Below, in pieces: positions 7,501 to 14,894 of a stretch of 23,054 nucleotides of DNA. Numbering within the stretch: the stretch's first letter is position 1; every line of letters begins with the position of its first letter. The notes beneath the pieces were generated by a model. It did not search any database, was not told the DNA's origin, and worked only from the letters and a program-made list of their open reading frames with translations. Source of the stretch: a virus; IMG/VR virus record IMGVR_UViG_3300042465_004510, positions 1 through 23,054 of that record; one strand, 5' to 3'. The position numbers and the translations under genes were made by a program.

Positions 7501-8001
7501 ATTGATGCCGCAACTGGCGAGTTTATAACTATTGCAACTGGCCAAGGCCTACGTGATGTGTTGTACCTTAACAAGATTAATCCAATTACATTCATTCCAG
7601 GTGTGGGTATTACCAACTATGGTAACAAGACTGAAAGTGCAGTTGCAAGTGCGCTTGATAGAATTAACGTGGCTCGATTGGTTGCTTATATCCGTGGTAG
7701 ACTCAACGAAATTGGTAAGACATTTGTGTTTGAACCAAATGATCAAATCACACGCAACGAGTTTACTAATGCAGTTGATGGTTTGATGATTGACTTGGTG
7801 GCAAAACGTGGTATTTACGATTACCTAATTGTGTGTGACCTCAGTAATAATACTCCTGCTCGTATTGACAGAAACGAACTATGGATGGATATTGCTATCG
7901 AGCCTGTAAAAGCTGTTGAGTTTATCTACATACCGGTGCGCATTAAGAATACTGGAGAATTGGCTTCTGGCCAAATTGCTAACTCATCGGCCGCGGCCTG
8001 A
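4600..8001 (+). CDS. 18: contractile tail sheath protein, gp18-like, enlarged
   Basis: 1133 residues, against 659 in T4 gp18. The N-terminus (ALVSPGVEVTVTDES) and the last 320 residues (from about 811, with GRLSQRQLIVAAMKSA, LREEQNQFNLIACPGYPEL, PWLAPAGVRRGVI and FEPNDQ) are conserved sheath regions. The region between is expanded. W-rich repeats lie near 130-170, 344-385, 570-600 and 635-670 (GTYWLDTTSTVW, GSVWQM, GRYWYY, GDLWIDTS). Two blocks resemble the flagellin IN motif (about 225-325, clear; about 453-524, weak). A segment at about 755-792 resembles a CBM5/12 carbohydrate-binding module (NYVVNDLALYEGIIYIA, PSYWSEL). The sheath contracts to drive the tube through the host envelope. The insertions would face outward. 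The start has a good ribosome site (AAAAGGA). Confidence 0.92.
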   Translation: MALVSPGVEVTVTDESNYIPAATNSVPYILIATAQNKISGTGVGVAPGTLAVNAGKVYLVTSQRDLAATFGNPFFYKTSAGTPINGYELNEYGLLAGFSVLGISNRAYVQRADIDLSELTASLTRPLGSPTSGTYWLDTTSTVWGIFVWNATTGTFTSRVPIVIDSSTQLDGGVPSNSIGNIGGYCVDTTNANNPIYYKGPDNTWLLVGSDAWKLSSPTIQGTISLTGVSLTAGNTIIINGTSVAVPVAPNNNLAGLVTAINNASIAGVEAAADSSDRLTISADSTAEADGSTFGGGIVNIDSASTAGLLTTIGITSGTYYTPALQQSPNYTVPRWRSTDPQPHPTGSVWQMLTNVNLGANIVVKRFDAILGAFVTQSTPIYANDAAANKALDPTGGGRNIPLDSLYVEFNSDPELNDIDGYINTSTLKIFQRWATGATIITGDEVNPVFTNSSTFTIQASSANSATLSAPVTATIVGTTPADFCAAVSAAGVPFVTATVSSEGAITLSHVQGGVIALADTFGTAITTAGFVDTVQGIRDGVGIYTGAVLLSNWEVLSYTSSSTAPSLDPADGRYWYYSATNQVDIMIQGGSGWEGYRNVSVDVRGYNLTQTDPNGPIISTTEPLTQSDGTALEYGDLWIDTSNLEVYPLIKRWELFNSIAQWVTINNTDQTTSNGILFADARWATNGTTDPITDNIPTIKSLLTSNYLDLDAPDSTLYPTGTLLFNTRRSGFNVKTFSTDYFNPTSFSVDGYSSVTNYVVNDLALYEGIIYIAIAPGQGNLPTNPSYWSELQTNAWVTSSGNKADGSPYMGRLSQRQLIVAAMKSAIDTQDTLREEQNQFNLIACPGYPELITNMLRLNNERSNTAFVVGDTPMRLAPNGTDIVAWSTDNNGLGFTTGDGLTTSSPYVGVFYPSCQTTDLSGSTVVQPPSHMMLRTIVRSDEVAYPWLAPAGVRRGVIDNADRIGYIDAATGEFITIATGQGLRDVLYLNKINPITFIPGVGITNYGNKTESAVASALDRINVARLVAYIRGRLNEIGKTFVFEPNDQITRNEFTNAVDGLMIDLVAKRGIYDYLIVCDLSNNTPARIDRNELWMDIAIEPVKAVEFIYIPVRIKNTGELASGQIANSSAAA

Positions 8002-8009
8002 TTAGAACA

Positions 8010-8015
8010 TAAATA
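8010..8015 (+). promoter_or_regulatory. TAAATA late-promoter box for the tail tube gene
   Basis: ACATAAATAAAC lies just after the sheath stop. The box ends 22 bases before the tube ATG, and the leader holds AGGAGA at 8025-8030, a strong ribosome site suited to a very abundant protein. Confidence 0.6.
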
Positions 8016-8037
8016 AACATATACAGGAGATTACACA

Positions 8038-8670
8038 ATGGCTGTTTCATCACTAACTAGAATGACAGTGCCTTTGGCAAGCGATCAAAGCAACCCAAAT
8101 CAAGGCCTGCTCATGCCAAAACTTAAATACCGCTTCCGAGTGGTATTTGAAAATCTTGGAGTAAGCACACCAAGAACCGAACTCACAAAACAAGTGATTG
8201 ACTTTACACGACCATCAGTGACATTTGATGAGATTCCAATTGAAATTTACAACAGCCGCATGTATTTGGCCGGTAAACACACCTGGGAAATGGCCACAGT
8301 TAACTTGCGTGACGATGCATCTGGCGAAGTAAGTCGTTTGGTCGGTGAGCAATTGCAGAAACAAATGGACTTTATGGAACAAGCATCGGCCGCTGCCGGC
8401 AATGACTACAAGTTCTTGACACGTTGCGAAATTCTTGATGGTGGTAATGGTACATCAACACCTGTGGTACTTGAGACCTGGGAACTATATGGTTGCTATT
8501 TAAATCAAGTGAACTACAATGACTTGAACTATGGATCAAGTGAGGCAGTGACTGTCACAATGCAAATTAGATTTGATAATGCATTGCAAACTCCAATTGG
8601 CTCAGGCGTTGGTGCAACAGTTGCTCGACTAGCTGGGTCAGTAGTAACTGGCACAGGAAATGCTGGCTAA
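8038..8670 (+). CDS. 19: tail tube protein, gp19-like
   Basis: 210 residues, near the usual size for T4-type tube proteins (T4 gp19 is 163 aa). Features of the family are visible: an N-terminal strand pair (LKYRFRVVFENLG at about 29-41), VIDFTRPSVTFDEIPIEIYNSRMYLAGKHTWE at about 53-84 in pieces, and a late WELYGCYLNQVNYNDLNYGSSEAVTVTMQIRFDNA block in pieces. The C-terminal 25 residues are glycine- and serine-rich and probably flexible. It stacks as hexameric rings inside the sheath to form the DNA channel. It follows the sheath gene, the T4 order, with its own late promoter box and a strong ribosome site. Confidence 0.9.
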   Translation: MAVSSLTRMTVPLASDQSNPNQGLLMPKLKYRFRVVFENLGVSTPRTELTKQVIDFTRPSVTFDEIPIEIYNSRMYLAGKHTWEMATVNLRDDASGEVSRLVGEQLQKQMDFMEQASAAAGNDYKFLTRCEILDGGNGTSTPVVLETWELYGCYLNQVNYNDLNYGSSEAVTVTMQIRFDNALQTPIGSGVGATVARLAGSVVTGTGNAG

Positions 8671-8679
8671 TAATACTAA

Positions 8680-9837
8680 ATGGCATTCGGACAAGATTTT
8701 CTCAAAGCTTTCTTTGGGAACGATTATGTAAGAGACTATACACATGCTTCAAAGGTCTTTAGATCTGCTGGCTATGAAAATTCGCCAAAGTTTAAATTCC
8801 TTTTTCATGTGTATTTCAACCTGAATACCACAGAAATACCACAACTTAATAATATTTTTTCCACACCCGATACATCAACTATCGGGCTGTTGGTTAAAAC
8901 AATTGATCTCCCAAAATTTAAATTAGATACCGAAGTACTAAATCAGTACAATCGTAAACGAGTCGTACAGAAAAAAATTCAGTATGATCCAATATCAATA
9001 AAATTTCATGATGATGGCGGCGACCTAATCCGCACAATGTGGTACAACTATTATTCGTACTACTATAAAGATCCCAATCAGCCCTACCGTGGTCAGACCA
9101 ACACAAATGGTAGCATTGGACAAAGTGCTACTCTCAGCAATGGGTTTGATTATAATTCTCGTGACATTTATGTCAACAATCGACAGGTCAATGACTGGGG
9201 CTACATTGGCGAAAGCTATTATGATAACACCACTGCCAGCGGTGGCAAGCCAGCTTTTTTCAAAGACATCAGTATATATGGATTTAATCAACACAAGTTT
9301 GTTGAGTATGTATTAATTAATCCCATGATATCCGAATGGTCACATGACACCTATGACTACAGTCAAGACAATGGTGTGATGGAAAATAATGTAAACATAA
9401 CATACGAAACAGTAAAATATTATTCTGGCGCCATTGGCGGCGTTCGACCAGATACCAATGTACAGGGATTTGCGTCACCGAGTTATTATGACCAACAATC
9501 AAGTCCATTGAGTCGCCCGGGCGGAACTCGTAGTATAATTGGTCAAGGTGGTTTACTTGATGTTGGCATAGGTATAATTGATGACTTGCAAGCAGGTTCA
9601 GTAGCAGGAGTCATTGGCGCAGTACAAAAGGCTGGAACGGCGTATAACACTTATAAAAATACCAGTATTAGATCAGTTGCCACTGAAGAGGCAATTGGAG
9701 CAGTGCAAGGAGTGTTACGAGGAACCAGCCAGGGCAATGCATCTAGCTCTGCAATTAATTCGTTGATCCCGGCCAACTTTACACAAAATGCAGCCACTGC
9801 ATTACAACGTCCAATATTCCCAACACCCAAGAAGTAA
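8680..9837 (+). CDS. tail-tube-fold structural protein, paralogue of the tube
   Basis: A 385-residue protein. Its first 110 residues echo the tube protein next door: KFKFLFHVYFNLN, a bridging LVKTIDLPKFKLDTEVLNQYN strand, and YDPISIKFHDD. The aligned block recurs later as FVEYVLINPMISEWSHD and NVNITYETVKYYSG (about 208-250). A large Tyr/Asn/Gly-rich insertion occupies about 120-195, and a low-complexity Ala/Gly/Ser-rich helical tail fills 290-385. The tube-initiator role (as gp54 or a baseplate cap) is a reasonable inference, not proven. No ribosome site precedes its ATG, which lies nine bases after the tube stop, so it is probably made by coupling at lower level than the tube. Confidence 0.7.
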   Translation: MAFGQDFLKAFFGNDYVRDYTHASKVFRSAGYENSPKFKFLFHVYFNLNTTEIPQLNNIFSTPDTSTIGLLVKTIDLPKFKLDTEVLNQYNRKRVVQKKIQYDPISIKFHDDGGDLIRTMWYNYYSYYYKDPNQPYRGQTNTNGSIGQSATLSNGFDYNSRDIYVNNRQVNDWGYIGESYYDNTTASGGKPAFFKDISIYGFNQHKFVEYVLINPMISEWSHDTYDYSQDNGVMENNVNITYETVKYYSGAIGGVRPDTNVQGFASPSYYDQQSSPLSRPGGTRSIIGQGGLLDVGIGIIDDLQAGSVAGVIGAVQKAGTAYNTYKNTSIRSVATEEAIGAVQGVLRGTSQGNASSSAINSLIPANFTQNAATALQRPIFPTPKK

Positions 9838-9840
9838 ATC

Positions 9841-10200
9841 ATGGGCACAGTAAATCAAATAAATGTCAATGTTGATCAAACAGTTAGAATTTTTGATCAG
9901 TTTTATAGATATGAAGTTGTTGTGCCGGTCAATGAGTACGATGCAGTCAACAGTTTTTTTGTTTCAATCTACAAAGATAAAGAAGCAGCCAGAAACTTTA
10001 CCACATCACTGTTTTATATTTCTCAAGAAACCAATGTACCAGCGTTGACTCTATTGAATCAAATACAAGAGCAAAACTCGGTTGAGTTGACACTGACCAT
10101 GACTTATTTTTTAAACGGAATCAGAAGCCCAAGCACATTGCTAGGCATTAATTCTGCCATCACTCCAAACTTGTTTACAGCACGTAATGTATTAGCATGA
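9841..10200 (+). CDS. small structural protein of the T4-like tail module
   Basis: A 119-residue protein. It is rich in strand-forming residues (VNVDQTVRIFDQFYRYEVVVP) and ends with LNGIRSPSTLLGINSAITPN, a conserved-looking tail. No catalytic motif is seen. It lies three bases after the tube paralogue and overlaps the gp4 gene by ATGA, so it is part of one tail-head translation chain. It is likely a virion component (neck or baseplate), with role unknown. Confidence 0.8.
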   Translation: MGTVNQINVNVDQTVRIFDQFYRYEVVVPVNEYDAVNSFFVSIYKDKEAARNFTTSLFYISQETNVPALTLLNQIQEQNSVELTLTMTYFLNGIRSPSTLLGINSAITPNLFTARNVLA

Positions 10201-10634
10201 GCAATTTTGCACAAGGGGTGTATCAACTACAAAACCCCAAAAAGTATGTGGGCAAAGGTAATCCTAGATATCGATCAGGGTGGGAATGGAGTTTTTTTCA
10301 GTTTTGTGACAACAACAATGCAGTGCTTGAGTGGGCCAGCGAAGCAATTGCAATAAAATATCTTAATCCAGTCACTGGCAAAATGAGCAACTATATACCT
10401 GATGTATTTTTGCGTTATCAAACACGAAACGACAAAGTGTGTACTGAGCTAATAGAAATCAAACCCAAAAGTCAAAGCATGGTCACAGAACGAATGAAAG
10501 ATCGAGATCGTGCCATTGTTGCCATAAACCATGCCAAGTGGGCCGCAGCTCAATCTTGGTGCAAACGTGCCGGAATAGTTTTTAGAGTAATCACTGAAGA
10601 ACAGATGTTCCGCAACGGTGGCAAAAAGCGGTAA
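10197..10634 (+). CDS. 4: head-completion nuclease, gp4-like
   Basis: 145 residues, against 150 for T4 gp4. The opening FAQGVYQLQNPKKYVGKGNPRYRSGWEW matches the T4 pattern (NPKKY and YRS-WE). The catalytic layout of a PD-(D/E)XK nuclease is present: Glu30 in SGWEW, Pro68-Asp69 in YIPDVFLRY, and Glu87-x-Lys89 in LIEIKPK. T4 gp4 (also called gp50/65) completes filled heads before tail joining. It overlaps the upstream gene by four bases. Its stop TAA lies in a palindrome with a TAAATA box that abuts the next gene's start codon. Confidence 0.85.
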   Translation: MSNFAQGVYQLQNPKKYVGKGNPRYRSGWEWSFFQFCDNNNAVLEWASEAIAIKYLNPVTGKMSNYIPDVFLRYQTRNDKVCTELIEIKPKSQSMVTERMKDRDRAIVAINHAKWAAAQSWCKRAGIVFRVITEEQMFRNGGKKR

Positions 10635-10641
10635 ATACCGC
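10628..10641 (+). repeat. palindrome with TAAATA box at the gp4/gp16 junction
   Basis: GCGGTA-AA-TACCGC is a perfect inverted repeat (10628-10633 and 10636-10641). The TAAATA box at 10632-10637 is its centre, and the ATG at 10642 follows at once. The TAA stop of gp4 (10632-10634) is also inside. Transcription from the box would begin near the ATG. Confidence 0.5.
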
Positions 10642-11142
10642 ATGACACGCAAACTCGAAGAACTGTTTAATATTTCATCAGACCATGGTGACATAGATTC
10701 GTCTGATGATCAATCCGGCGATGACATTGAAAAAAATCTACCCATACTTCCGGAAACACTGGCTGCAATTGATAAAATTGAGCAAGCCCTTCCTGCGGTT
10801 CGCGGACTAGAAGCCAGTGACAGTGAAATGGATAGTCTGGCCACCAAGGCCACAGAGAGTTTTGATAATCTCATGGATCTGGGTATGCAGGTAGATAGTA
10901 GATATGCCAGCGAAATATTTGCAGTGGCCAGCCAAATGCTGGGTCATGCCATTACTGCAAAAACTGCTAAAATGAATAAAAAGCTAAAGATGATCGACCT
11001 GCAATTAAAAAAAGCCAGATTAGATCAAGTAGAGGCTGGTGGCACAGCATTGCCCAATGCCGAGGGTCGTGTGTTGGATCGCAACGAGTTGTTGAAACAT
11101 CTAACACAACTTGGCGCAGAAAAATCCAATAACGGTAAATAA
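10642..11142 (+). CDS. 16: small terminase subunit, gp16-like
   Basis: 166 residues from the ATG at 10642 (T4 gp16 is 164). I prefer this to the GTG at 10618, which would sit inside gp4 and adds eight residues of no family character. The acidic N-terminus (about 10-35, DHGDIDSSDDQSGDD) is followed by a central coiled-coil region. The part YASEIFAVASQMLGHAITAK at about 90-115, then KMNKKLKMIDLQLKKARLDQ, resembles the central domain of T4 gp16. Small terminase forms rings that recognise or regulate packaging of concatemeric DNA and stimulates gp17. The large terminase is encoded about 5 kb downstream, not adjacent as in T4. Confidence 0.7.
   Translation: MTRKLEELFNISSDHGDIDSSDDQSGDDIEKNLPILPETLAAIDKIEQALPAVRGLEASDSEMDSLATKATESFDNLMDLGMQVDSRYASEIFAVASQMLGHAITAKTAKMNKKLKMIDLQLKKARLDQVEAGGTALPNAEGRVLDRNELLKHLTQLGAEKSNNGK
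11136..11141 (+). promoter_or_regulatory. TAAATA late-promoter box before the internal-protein block
   Basis: CGGTAAATAACAC overlaps the gp16 stop. The box ends 19 bases before the next ATG at 11161, and the leader has TAGGAC near 11148-11153 as a ribosome site. It would drive the block of probable internal proteins. Confidence 0.5.
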
Positions 11143-11160
11143 CACATTAGGACTGAATTT

Positions 11161-11760
11161 ATGAAAACATTTGTGCAATACTTAACAGAAAGCGAAAAAA
11201 CGTTTGACTATCGCATCAAGATTTGCGGCGATACTCCTCCAGACTTTGTAAAATCTTTGAAAGAAAAGTTAAAAAAGTTTGACCCAGTTAAGATTGGCGA
11301 ACCTAAAAAAACGCCCATCCAATCTAAACTAATTGACTTTCCGGATTATCCAAATGAAGCAGTGACCATCATCGATGCTACATTTCGCTATCCAGCTACG
11401 CCTCCACAAATCCAACAAATAGTTCGCCTATTGGGATTTGATGTAAATCGAGTTTGCATCAATGACCTGCACTGGAGCGAAGGCATGGACAAAGAGTTGT
11501 TGGGAATAGCTGACCAGAAAGATTTGTTAACCACAGATTATCCAGCGCCAGATGCTGAACAAAAACAGTTGAAGAAAGATTATGCCGCGGATGCACACGA
11601 CAAAGAAGTAGTGCGCAACTCCGCAGCCGGATCACGTTGGACTGTGGCTGGAGGCGTAACTCCGCCAGCTGAAACAACTAACGATTTGCCAATGGGAGTC
11701 AAGAGCCCAATGACAGCAGTCAAACGCCCACCCAAGCCAGCGACCGGCTTCCAAAAATAA
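11161..11760 (+). CDS. probable capsid-targeted internal protein
   Basis: 199 residues starting MKTFVQYLTE followed by SEK. The first ten residues resemble the capsid-targeting sequence of T4 internal proteins (MKTYQEFIAE), with a gp21-like L-x-E cleavage site at residue 10. The body has KICGDTPPDFVKSLKEKLKKFDPVK at about 21-44, a strand-rich middle with IDATFRYPATPPQIQQIVRLL around 79-98, and a disordered Ala/Pro/Lys-rich C-terminus from about 135. I do not recognise a function. The gene leads a run of four or five genes with similar N-termini, which suggests proteins packaged in the head and trimmed by the prohead protease. Confidence 0.65.
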   Translation: MKTFVQYLTESEKTFDYRIKICGDTPPDFVKSLKEKLKKFDPVKIGEPKKTPIQSKLIDFPDYPNEAVTIIDATFRYPATPPQIQQIVRLLGFDVNRVCINDLHWSEGMDKELLGIADQKDLLTTDYPAPDAEQKQLKKDYAADAHDKEVVRNSAAGSRWTVAGGVTPPAETTNDLPMGVKSPMTAVKRPPKPATGFQK

Positions 11761-11772
11761 GGAAAACATACA

Positions 11773-14022
11773 ATGACATTTTTTTACGACTTAAACAAAA
11801 AGCTTGACAGTATTCGTGCCAAGCCTGAAACTACAAACCAGCAACTCAATGAGCGTGACATGAGCCGTGCTGCCAAAGGCTACGAAAAGTACGGCAAAGA
11901 AGGCATGGAAGCATTGGCCAAGGCTGGCCGAGAAGGCAAGGCGCTAGATCCAATCCGTGCCAAATACAACAAGTATGACGAAAGCATGGGACAGGCCGAC
12001 GAGGGCAATGCGTTTTCGGGCGCAGTAGCAAAGGCCAAAGCTGACGGTATTCAACCTGGTGAAAAAGTCCAAGTCGGTGGAAAAGAATATCCGGTAAAAG
12101 AAGCGGCCAAATGGCGCGATGCCAAGTACAAAGACAAACTGTACACACAAGAACCTCCTGACTATGAAAACGATGATTACAGCATGGATGACTACTACAA
12201 TGGTCCAAAACCAGATGACTATCCTGGCTCAAAGAATCTAAAAGGTGGTGGTGAATTTGATCACAACGATCCTTTACAAAAAGGACAAGGTATTGGCCGT
12301 AGCGGCATCAAGCACAACATACTAGATCGTGGGCCAAGAAAAGGAATGCCATCAAGAGACCAAATCACCAGTCTCAAAGGCAGTATTAAGGATGCACACG
12401 GAACACATGCACGACCCAATCTACCCGAAGCTGATGCACCAATGACACCTAAACAAAAGTCATTTGCCAAACTTGCGCCGCCAGCAGACAAAATTACTTT
12501 TGCCGACAAGATTGCCGGTGCCAAACAAGAAGTTGATGAAATGCTAGGTGATGTTGCTGCCGAAGCAATGAAAGGCGCCATTGGTAAAATGGGTGCCAAC
12601 AGCCGCCAAGCCCAAACAACAATGAAGCACGTCAACGCCAGCAATGCTTCATCAAAAGTAAAATCCGCAATTGGAAAAGCATCAGCTGACATCAAGCCAG
12701 GTGCCAAGGGCTATACTGACAGAGCGGACGCACTCCGTGCTGCCGGCATTAAAGGTGCGCCAGGAGAAGTTGCAGAAGAAGATAACAGCCCGTTCACAGC
12801 ACACAAGCGTCCACGTGCAGAACGACCTAAAGTTGGCAGTGTTGAACGTGGAGCATTACATGATATTGAACACACAGCAACTGGGCGTAAAGTAACACGC
12901 AGAGTTGATCCCAATACTGGACACAGTGTTGGTGCAGATGATGATGCGCCGGCGAGCGGAGAAAAACGCGGACGTGGCCGTCCAGCAGGCAAAGGTGCAG
13001 GCAAAAGTATTGGGGCTAAAGGTCCAAGCGGCACTTCAAAGTTAATGAAACGTGAAGGCGAGCATGATGTTGAAGATCAAGGCGAATACGATCAAGAAGG
13101 CGATATGGCCAAAGACGACATCAAAACCATTGTGCGTCATGCACAGGCCTTGAGCAAAGTCTTGGGCGACAACGACAATTTGCCAGAGTGGGTACAATCA
13201 AAGTTGGCCAAGATTGAAAGCATGATGATTTCTATCGATGAATACATGCAGAATCAAGCTGGGGATGATGAAGAAGAACCCATTGCTGAAAAAGCAACAA
13301 GCAAGAAGCAACAGAAATTTATGGGCATGGTTCACGCCGCACAAAAAGGTGAAAAGCCAGCAAGCAAAGAAGTTGGTAAAGTTGCCAAGAGCATGGGTAA
13401 AAAAGACGCAGAAGACTTTGCTAGTACCAAACACAAAGGTTTGCCAGAAAAGAAATCAAAGAAAAAAGAAGTTGACGAAACAACAGTTGCAGGATCGGTA
13501 GCAGTTGGTGGCAAAGCCCCCAGCGATCCAGGCGCACCCAAGAAGCAAAAAGCCGCAGGCGGTTCTATGCAATACGGTAAAGGTGTTTATGAGTCAGCAA
13601 TTGCAGAAAGCTTTAATAAAAAATTAAGCAACCTACTCAATGAAGGCATGAGCATTAGCATGAATGTGGGCGAAGATGGTAAACAAAGTTTGACAGTAAA
13701 TGCCACTGATGAAGATGCTGTGCAATTGGCACAACTACTTAAAATGGCTGGCCTGGGCGGCAACGGAGAATCGTGTTCTTCATGTGGCCAGGCATCGGGT
13801 GGATGCGATCAAGTTCACGAAGAGTTAGCCAACAGTCCATCACCCGAGTACAGCGACACCGATACCATGGTCAATACTTTAAGTGATGGTTTAAACGGTC
13901 GTAAGAGTACTGGACAGACAGTGGGAGCTCCATTCAACCGTCAGCCTGCTCGACAAGGCTCAATGTACGAATCCAACGAAAAGCGTCTTTGGGAATTGTA
14001 CAACAGATACGACAGAACATGA
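11773..14022 (+). CDS. large mosaic internal or scaffold-like head protein
   Basis: 749 residues made of separate modules. The N-terminal module (about 1-70) is helical and basic (FFYDLNKKLDSIRA, RDMSRAAKGYEKYGKEGMEA). Residues 78-112 hold a small module, GVxPGEKVQVGGKEYPV type. An AT-hook-like GRGRPAGK is at about 397-405. A helical module DMAKDDIKTIVRHAQ, EWVQSKLAKIESMM is at about 444-495. A DUF3008-like module (KKQQKFMGMVHAAQKG, AKSMGKKDAEDFA, KHKGLPEK) is at about 508-566. A Cys cluster CSSCGQASGGC is near 667-678. LNE|G and IAE|S look like gp21-type sites. It is lysine- and acid-rich, mostly disordered. A scaffold or DNA-binding core protein in the prohead is the likeliest role. AAGGAA precedes the ATG, and ATGA overlaps the next gene. 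Confidence 0.7.
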   Translation: MTFFYDLNKKLDSIRAKPETTNQQLNERDMSRAAKGYEKYGKEGMEALAKAGREGKALDPIRAKYNKYDESMGQADEGNAFSGAVAKAKADGIQPGEKVQVGGKEYPVKEAAKWRDAKYKDKLYTQEPPDYENDDYSMDDYYNGPKPDDYPGSKNLKGGGEFDHNDPLQKGQGIGRSGIKHNILDRGPRKGMPSRDQITSLKGSIKDAHGTHARPNLPEADAPMTPKQKSFAKLAPPADKITFADKIAGAKQEVDEMLGDVAAEAMKGAIGKMGANSRQAQTTMKHVNASNASSKVKSAIGKASADIKPGAKGYTDRADALRAAGIKGAPGEVAEEDNSPFTAHKRPRAERPKVGSVERGALHDIEHTATGRKVTRRVDPNTGHSVGADDDAPASGEKRGRGRPAGKGAGKSIGAKGPSGTSKLMKREGEHDVEDQGEYDQEGDMAKDDIKTIVRHAQALSKVLGDNDNLPEWVQSKLAKIESMMISIDEYMQNQAGDDEEEPIAEKATSKKQQKFMGMVHAAQKGEKPASKEVGKVAKSMGKKDAEDFASTKHKGLPEKKSKKKEVDETTVAGSVAVGGKAPSDPGAPKKQKAAGGSMQYGKGVYESAIAESFNKKLSNLLNEGMSISMNVGEDGKQSLTVNATDEDAVQLAQLLKMAGLGGNGESCSSCGQASGGCDQVHEELANSPSPEYSDTDTMVNTLSDGLNGRKSTGQTVGAPFNRQPARQGSMYESNEKRLWELYNRYDRT

Positions 14023-14597
14023 AAACATTTCGAGATTATTTGTCAGAAACTGAAGATAGCCAACACTCGCCCAGTGTTGGTGATCCAGTTGGCATAGAAA
14101 TTGGATTTGACAATCTAATAGAAACCTATGTAGTTGATGTGCTAGATGATGGCATTGTACTACAAGGCGATGATGCAACATTGAAGTTGCTAGAAGAGTC
14201 TGGTTGTGTGTTTGAGAGAATTGCTCGTTATGGCCCAGTGGGGAACAGCAACGGCCAGGGATGGACACGCACTGTAGGCGAAGACACATCATCATTTGGA
14301 CATGAACTTGATTTAATTGGCAAACAAGCTGAGTTAGATCCAGTTGAGCCAGTGGGCGAAGCTGAGTATCAGGGACGTGAAGTATCACTGAACAAGCCCA
14401 TGGCAGGCGATGTTAAAAAAAGCAAAGTCTACGTTAAAAATGCCAAGGGCAATGTTGTCAAAGTAAACTTTGGTGACCCCAACATGAAGATTAAAAAATC
14501 AAATCCTGCACGCCGCAGGAGTTTTAGAGCACGCCACAACTGCGAGAATCCTGGACCAAAAACCAGTGCTCGTTATTGGTCATGTCGCGCTTGGTAA
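14019..14597 (+). CDS. internal protein with targeting-like start and Arg/Cys-rich end
   Basis: 192 residues from the ATG at 14019, which overlaps the previous stop as ATGA. An upstream GTG-like start at 13989 would overlap 34 bases and has no support. The N-terminus MKTFRDYLSETED copies that of the gene at 11161, with L-S-E as a cleavage site at residue 10. The middle contains a small strand-rich domain (about 24-75, VGDPVGIEIGFDNLIETYVV and LDDGIVLQGDD). The C-terminus (about 135-192) is a basic module with VYVKNAKGNVVKVNFGDP, KIKKSNPARRRSFRARHNC and a final RYWSCRAW, a module I remember as widespread in T4-like phages of water. Its job is unknown; the charge suggests DNA contact. Confidence 0.7.
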   Translation: MKTFRDYLSETEDSQHSPSVGDPVGIEIGFDNLIETYVVDVLDDGIVLQGDDATLKLLEESGCVFERIARYGPVGNSNGQGWTRTVGEDTSSFGHELDLIGKQAELDPVEPVGEAEYQGREVSLNKPMAGDVKKSKVYVKNAKGNVVKVNFGDPNMKIKKSNPARRRSFRARHNCENPGPKTSARYWSCRAW

Positions 14598-14609
14598 AAG
14601 GAAAATAAA

Positions 14610-14891
14610 ATGGCAAATGTTTACACATCACTGGGAAATACCACAGTATACACCGACAAGTTACAAATAGCTACCGCGGGCAATGCAGTCACATATCAAG
14701 CATACGCCGTGTCATTGGGGGGTGCAACCGCCGCGGGCAACATATACTCTGCCCCAATAACTATTCCTGCAAACACAGTGTTTGAAGTATACAGCGGTGC
14801 TGGCAACAAAGTCACAGTCACTGGCACACCATTTACTGCACTGGAATTAGGCACAGCAACATCTGCCACTCGCAGTGTGATACAGGCCTAA
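14610..14891 (+). CDS. small beta-rich virion-like protein
   Basis: 93 residues, rich in Thr, Ala, Val and Gly with few charges: TSLGNTTVYTDKLQIA, then SAPITIPANTVFEVYSGAG and KVTVTGTPFTALELG. This is the composition of small head-decoration or fibre proteins. No family is recognised. The ribosome site is strong (AAAGG at 14597-14601, starting inside the previous stop codon). It lies between internal-protein genes, so a head role is the best guess. Confidence 0.6.
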   Translation: MANVYTSLGNTTVYTDKLQIATAGNAVTYQAYAVSLGGATAAGNIYSAPITIPANTVFEVYSGAGNKVTVTGTPFTALELGTATSATRSVIQA

Positions 14892-14894
14892 TCA

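Noticed and set aside
12261-12707. Long minus-strand open frame opposite the 749-residue gene
   Set aside because: Low-complexity Ala/Ser/Leu composition mirrors the lysine- and alanine-rich sense gene; no ribosome site or promoter, so it is a shadow frame.
13989-14018. Upstream start for the 192-residue protein
   Set aside because: The ATG at 14019 gives the MKTF-type N-terminus and the usual ATGA overlap.
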